Source of the DNA: JBCCCJ01 sp039029315
GTDB taxonomy: Bacteria; Bacteroidota; Bacteroidia; J057
Direction: 5' to 3'
Assembly (NCBI GenBank): GCA_039029315.1
Contig: JBCCGK010000169.1
Location: 1-17,000 of the forward strand
Length of the DNA: 17,000 bases
Every line of letters starts with the position of its first letter. Positions within the stretch are counted from its first letter, which is position 1. Under the pieces are notes generated by a model that worked only from the letters and a program-made list of their open reading frames with translations, was not told the origin of the DNA and searched no databases. This document shows positions 14,001-17,000 of the stretch, piece by piece. The translations under genes were made by a program, and so were the position numbers.

Positions 14001-15731
14001 TTATTCCGGATCACCAGTTCGTTGTGCTTCGAAAGGTGCTTCCCCAAATCCACCTAATTCCATGACACCTTCCATGTCAGTGTCCTCAATGGTACCTGTT
14101 ACCTGAATGCTCATTGTCTGCCCATCATTGTCGAAGGAAAAGGAAAATGTCAATTCATCGCCACTGACATCTACTTCAGACAATTCTTGATCAGCCCCCA
14201 TCATTTCGTTAGAGATCGTACCGGAATAGTTGCCGTCTTCGCCTTTGATAATGATTAGGCCAGATGAACTTCCCTGTGGCGTTTCCACAGTGTAATTCCA
14301 TTTGCCCACTGCTTGAGCTGTAGGAGCTGCACCACTTTTTTTCTTGGGTTTGGGGGCTTCAATTTCATGCATCACTCCTTCCACAAATACATAGCGGACA
14401 TTTGATTTCTCAGCGAAATAAGAGTTGTTTGAAATGACCAAATTAGCAAGTTTCCCCACCTCCACCGTCCCCATGACATCCGATACACCCAGCATCTGGG
14501 CTGGGTTTGTCGTTAGCGCAGCCAATGCGGCCTCCTCACTCAAGCCATGTTTGATCATGGTTCGAAGATTGGCCGGAATATCTTTGACCTTCGCACCTTC
14601 TGAGGAGAGACCAAAGGAAATACCCGCTTGGGCAAAAGTTGCCGCCTGACTACAGCTCTGCTTATATGCTTCTGCCTTTCTTTTGGTCAGGGCCATTGTT
14701 TCCTTTTCTATCTCAGACAAATCAGATTCTTTTTCCTTCTTTTTGTCAGAAGATTTTGGCGCCTTAGGGAGATCCAGAGAGAGAAAAACGGGTGTATTCG
14801 CAGATTGCAATTTGCTGGTCAGATCCCAGCCTTGTTGGAGGCCTGTGAGAACGATTGGGAATCCAAGATCTTCTGCCAGGGCAAGCGCTCTATAAGCTTC
14901 CAGGGCTTTTTCGGCTTTGAAAAAAACAGGACGATCTCCATTGATCGTGGGATAAAAAGCCTGGATGACACGATCATAAGCAGGACGTTTCATTCCGGCA
15001 GGCTTCTGAGCGTATGAAGATTCATGGGTCCGGGCAAGCTCTGCCTGTCGATACAGATCTCGCCATTTGGCCATGATGCCCATGATGGTATTGGGATAGA
15101 CACCAGAAGCAGTGACAAACTGGCTAAAGAGACTGCTTTGTGCCCGAAAGACCATTTCATCCGGAGAGTTTCCTGTCAGCAAAATGATAGAGCCGGTTCC
15201 TGGCAGCATCTTGCCACGTGGCACGACATGCGCCGCCGTGAACCCTAATTTTCGGAGTGCACCGATCGAGCCATCCTTGGGATCAAGCACGTCTTTGACA
15301 TCTTGTTCTGGCTGGATACCTGCGTCTTTGTTGGGGGGATTTGCCGAATCTGATCGACTTTGCCCCCGAGATCGGTTACCGGTCTGCTGAGCCGAAGCGG
15401 CTTTTGGTTTGGGAATACCAGTGTGAGACATCCCGTCAATGAAGCCGGCATATACATACATTGAGTCGACCTTGATCACTTGGGCTTCGCCAGGAATGTC
15501 GACATCAGAACCCACCGAGACGATCAATCCATCTTTGATCAGAATGGTTCCTTGGTCCAGTTGCTTCCCCGGAGACTGAATAATCGTTGCGCCCGTAATG
15601 GCATAGGTTTGCGAAACGGGCTGGAGGTTGGTTGATGTGCTATTACCAGATCGTTGACCCAAGAGGGAGTGGTATGGGGCAAGGCTAAGGCATAGCAAAA
15701 CCATAGTAGAGAATTGTAGAATTGATTTCAT
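14001..15731 (-). CDS. Exported amidohydrolase-like protein with degenerate metal site and C-terminal beta domain (first operon gene)
   Basis: The 576-residue protein has a signal peptide (MKSILQFSTMVLLCLSLAPY) and the amidohydrolase fold. The expected HxH after AGFIDG is M101-S-H103, and the late Asp is replaced (GLSSEGAK), so the binuclear metal site is broken. The long middle insert contains charged stretches (SSDKKKEKESDLSEIEKET). The C-terminal 100 residues, after the amidohydrolase return LVISNNSYFA, form a Gly/Asp-rich beta domain (KWNYTVETPQGSSSGLIIIK, DGNYSGTISNEMMG) that resembles lipocalin-like tails. It heads the operon, and a -7-like TACTTTTA lies about 30 nt upstream. It is most likely a non-catalytic partner of the active enzyme, though a different chemistry is possible. 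Confidence 0.85.
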   Translation of the reverse strand: MKSILQFSTMVLLCLSLAPYHSLLGQRSGNSTSTNLQPVSQTYAITGATIIQSPGKQLDQGTILIKDGLIVSVGSDVDIPGEAQVIKVDSMYVYAGFIDGMSHTGIPKPKAASAQQTGNRSRGQSRSDSANPPNKDAGIQPEQDVKDVLDPKDGSIGALRKLGFTAAHVVPRGKMLPGTGSIILLTGNSPDEMVFRAQSSLFSQFVTASGVYPNTIMGIMAKWRDLYRQAELARTHESSYAQKPAGMKRPAYDRVIQAFYPTINGDRPVFFKAEKALEAYRALALAEDLGFPIVLTGLQQGWDLTSKLQSANTPVFLSLDLPKAPKSSDKKKEKESDLSEIEKETMALTKRKAEAYKQSCSQAATFAQAGISFGLSSEGAKVKDIPANLRTMIKHGLSEEAALAALTTNPAQMLGVSDVMGTVEVGKLANLVISNNSYFAEKSNVRYVFVEGVMHEIEAPKPKKKSGAAPTAQAVGKWNYTVETPQGSSSGLIIIKGEDGNYSGTISNEMMGADQELSEVDVSGDELTFSFSFDNDGQTMSIQVTGTIEDTDMEGVMELGGFGEAPFEAQRTGDPE

Positions 15732-15758
15732 ATCATAAGTTAGGTTTTGCCAATTCGA

Positions 15759-15766
15759 TAAAAGTA
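15759..15766 (-). promoter_or_regulatory. Possible -7 element of the amidohydrolase operon
   Basis: TACTTTTA matches the Bacteroidota consensus TAnnTTTG in five of its six fixed positions, about 30 nt before the first operon gene. It is a weak single-motif call. Confidence 0.35.
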
Positions 15767-15792
15767 CGAAAAGCTCTGGGGATTGAGAAAAG

Positions 15793-15829
15793 AGAAAAGG
15801 TAGTCCAAACTCATTGAACTACCTTTTCT
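15793..15829. terminator. 12-bp perfect hairpin between the lipoprotein gene and the amidohydrolase operon
   Basis: The arms AGAAAAGGTAGT (15793-15804) and ACTACCTTTTCT (15818-15829) are perfectly complementary with a 13-base loop. On the minus strand the stem runs into CTTTTCTC, giving a terminator for the lipoprotein gene. Confidence 0.75.
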
Positions 15830-15873
15830 AGAGACCGCAAAAAGGAATGAATGTCTCTTATTGAGTACAAAAA

Positions 15874-16698
15874 TTACGGATTGCTTTTTCGTCGAATCGT
15901 TTTATGTGTATGAAGAACTCGCGTGCTGCCAATTTTGCTGAGGCGATATATTTTGTCTTCATTCGGCTTAACCTCAATTTCCGTTTGTATCTGCCAGGGA
16001 CCTTCCGTCTCTGTCTGTACGCGGTGTATTCCTATGGGAAGTTCTACGGAGACCACATGGGGGTCATCTGAATGTCTTGGGGATTGTGAGGCAGGGAAAT
16101 GATGATTCATGACCCCAATTTTTTTTCCATTGACAATCCAGGTAATGGGTTTCTTTTTTACCGAAGGACTATTCGTATAAAAGGTAGCATACCCATACTG
16201 GGATTCTGGCACTGGAGGTGTTTCTGAAGACGCTTGAGCGGCTTGTTGGTTTCTGATCGCATTCAGGGTTTCGCTTGCTTTGGAAGACAGTCTGCCTCTG
16301 GCGATGAGATTGGTTTCAGTGATGATGATGGATGCGTCCAGGTTTGTTCGTGGATCTTCCAGGCTATCCAGGAGAGTGATGGTTGTCTGACCCGAGGGGA
16401 AACTGAAAGCATTTCCATGGACACTTCCTATGTCAGACAATTGTTGGGAGATACCGAGGGTAAAATATTGCTTGCCGTGTTCAAGTGTCAATTCTGCACA
16501 GCGACGCAACATAAATTGGGAGGTGCGACCATGAGAGGAATACCCATTTCCCTGAAATCGAACTTGAAAAATGTTTTGTCCCAGGCGGGTCTGTTCATAT
16601 CCGCCCATGATACCAGAAGATTGATAAGGAGTAGAACAGCCGATGAGGGCGATGGCCAACACAATGAAGGCAAATGATAAGAAGATATTGTGATTCAT
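15874..16698 (-). CDS. CC0125/CC1285-type lipoprotein
   Basis: The 274-residue lipoprotein has a signal MNHNIFLSFAFIVLAIALIG with lipobox LIGC (acylated Cys21). The following segment YEQTRLGQNIFQVRFQGNGY and FMLRRCAELTLEHGKQYF (about 34-79) resembles the small lipoprotein family named CC0125/CC1285, known from proteobacteria and of unknown function. A second half (about 165-255, TFYTNSP, ITWIVNGKKIGV, PIGIHRVQTE) has the beta-rich look of a PEGA or DUF2846-like domain; this is a guess. The end is basic (TIRRKSNP). It stands alone, followed by a terminator and preceded by a stretch of mobile-element sequence. Function is unknown. Confidence 0.82.
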   Translation of the reverse strand: MNHNIFLSFAFIVLAIALIGCSTPYQSSGIMGGYEQTRLGQNIFQVRFQGNGYSSHGRTSQFMLRRCAELTLEHGKQYFTLGISQQLSDIGSVHGNAFSFPSGQTTITLLDSLEDPRTNLDASIIITETNLIARGRLSSKASETLNAIRNQQAAQASSETPPVPESQYGYATFYTNSPSVKKKPITWIVNGKKIGVMNHHFPASQSPRHSDDPHVVSVELPIGIHRVQTETEGPWQIQTEIEVKPNEDKIYRLSKIGSTRVLHTHKTIRRKSNP

Positions 16699-16745
16699 GA
16701 GTTTGATTATTTGTAAGTGAATATACAGAAAATGCTTTTTATTTC

Positions 16746-16902
16746 TAAGAGGTTGTTTGGGTTTTGTTTATGGAATTATTTTTTCCCCTTCAAGGCGCAA
16801 ACCCTTGAATTTAGCAGCATAGAATGAGGAGGAGCCTTCCAAGGAAGAAGGGCGAATAAAGGAGGCCAACAAAACCATAGGAGACATTCAAGCAGACTCT
16901 AA
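16746..16902. mobile_element. MITE-like element (151 bp, TAA target duplication)
   Basis: The body 16749-16899 begins GAGGTTGTTTGG. Its other end reads GAGTCTGCTTGA on the opposite strand, related to but not identical with the MITE ends at 5537 and 16903. TAA lies at both borders (16746-16748 and 16900-16902). Sequence a little further in from the two ends also matches in inverted orientation (GGTTTTGTTTATGG against CTATGGTTTTGTTGG), and a CAAGG/CCTTG hairpin lies near 16791-16816. It has no coding capacity. It is less sharp than the other element, and may be an old or different family member. Confidence 0.55.
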
Positions 16903-17000
16903 GAGACTGTTTGGAAATCTATTACTTATTTTTTGTATGTGTCTTTTTTCCTCATTCTGCGGCTTTTTTTGTTCTCATAGCACCACTATGAGAACAAAAA
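16903..17000. mobile_element. Second copy of the TTA/TNA MITE, truncated by the window edge
   Basis: Its 98 visible bases match the inverted sequence of the element at 5537-5697 with about eight differences. The terminal GAGACTGTTT begins right after a TAA. The central hairpin is perfect here (GTTCTCATAG at 16971-16980, loop CACCA, CTATGAGAAC at 16986-16995). Its right end lies outside the window. Confidence 0.85.

Overview
The window comes from a member of the Bacteroidota, most likely a Saprospiria- or Cytophagia-like bacterium. Three things support this: a protein with a type IX secretion (Por) C-terminal sorting domain, several promoters that fit the Bacteroidota sigma-factor consensus (-7 TAnnTTTG) with little Shine-Dalgarno signal, and predicted proteins of typical Bacteroidota style. 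There are no rRNA, tRNA, CRISPR or phage genes. The core is ordinary chromosomal housekeeping, with short mobile or repetitive elements in the gaps.

Layout, left to right. Positions 214-3322 (minus) carry the first two enzymes of proline synthesis in the order proB then proA in the direction of transcription. They are separated by an unusual gap of about 800 bp that contains no convincing gene but has several inverted repeats, including a terminator/attenuator-like hairpin just upstream of proA. Divergent from proB, with overlapping promoters, is a plus-strand pair: an HMG-CoA lyase (leucine degradation) and a NodB-type polysaccharide deacetylase. Next come two tandem minus-strand CoA-pyrophosphatase-like NUDIX genes, now separated by a 161-bp MITE with TTA target duplications. 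Upstream of them lies rlmN, separated by a pure hexanucleotide repeat. Then comes a PadR regulator/permease-prefix membrane protein pair with a striking double palindrome over its promoter, and a secreted T9SS-sorted protein with 31-residue Trp repeats.

Positions 10853-15731 (minus) are a probable operon of three exported amidohydrolase-fold proteins. Only the middle one keeps the metal ligands; the other two look like pseudoenzymes. Between the second and third genes sits a decayed 23S-rRNA-intervening-sequence-type four-helix-bundle gene. It has an internal deletion and an in-frame stop, and it is bracketed by inverted heptamer repeats (GACATTC / GAATGTC). This looks like a small insertion unit. 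A CC0125-type lipoprotein and two abutting MITE-like elements, one of them a second copy of the NUDIX-gap MITE in inverted orientation, close the window.

The observations most worth following are the heptamer-bracketed four-helix-bundle unit inside the amidohydrolase operon, the MITE family with TNA target duplications, the operon of one active and two metal-site-less amidohydrolases, and the simple-sequence tracts (hexamer repeat, C9) around the two NUDIX genes.
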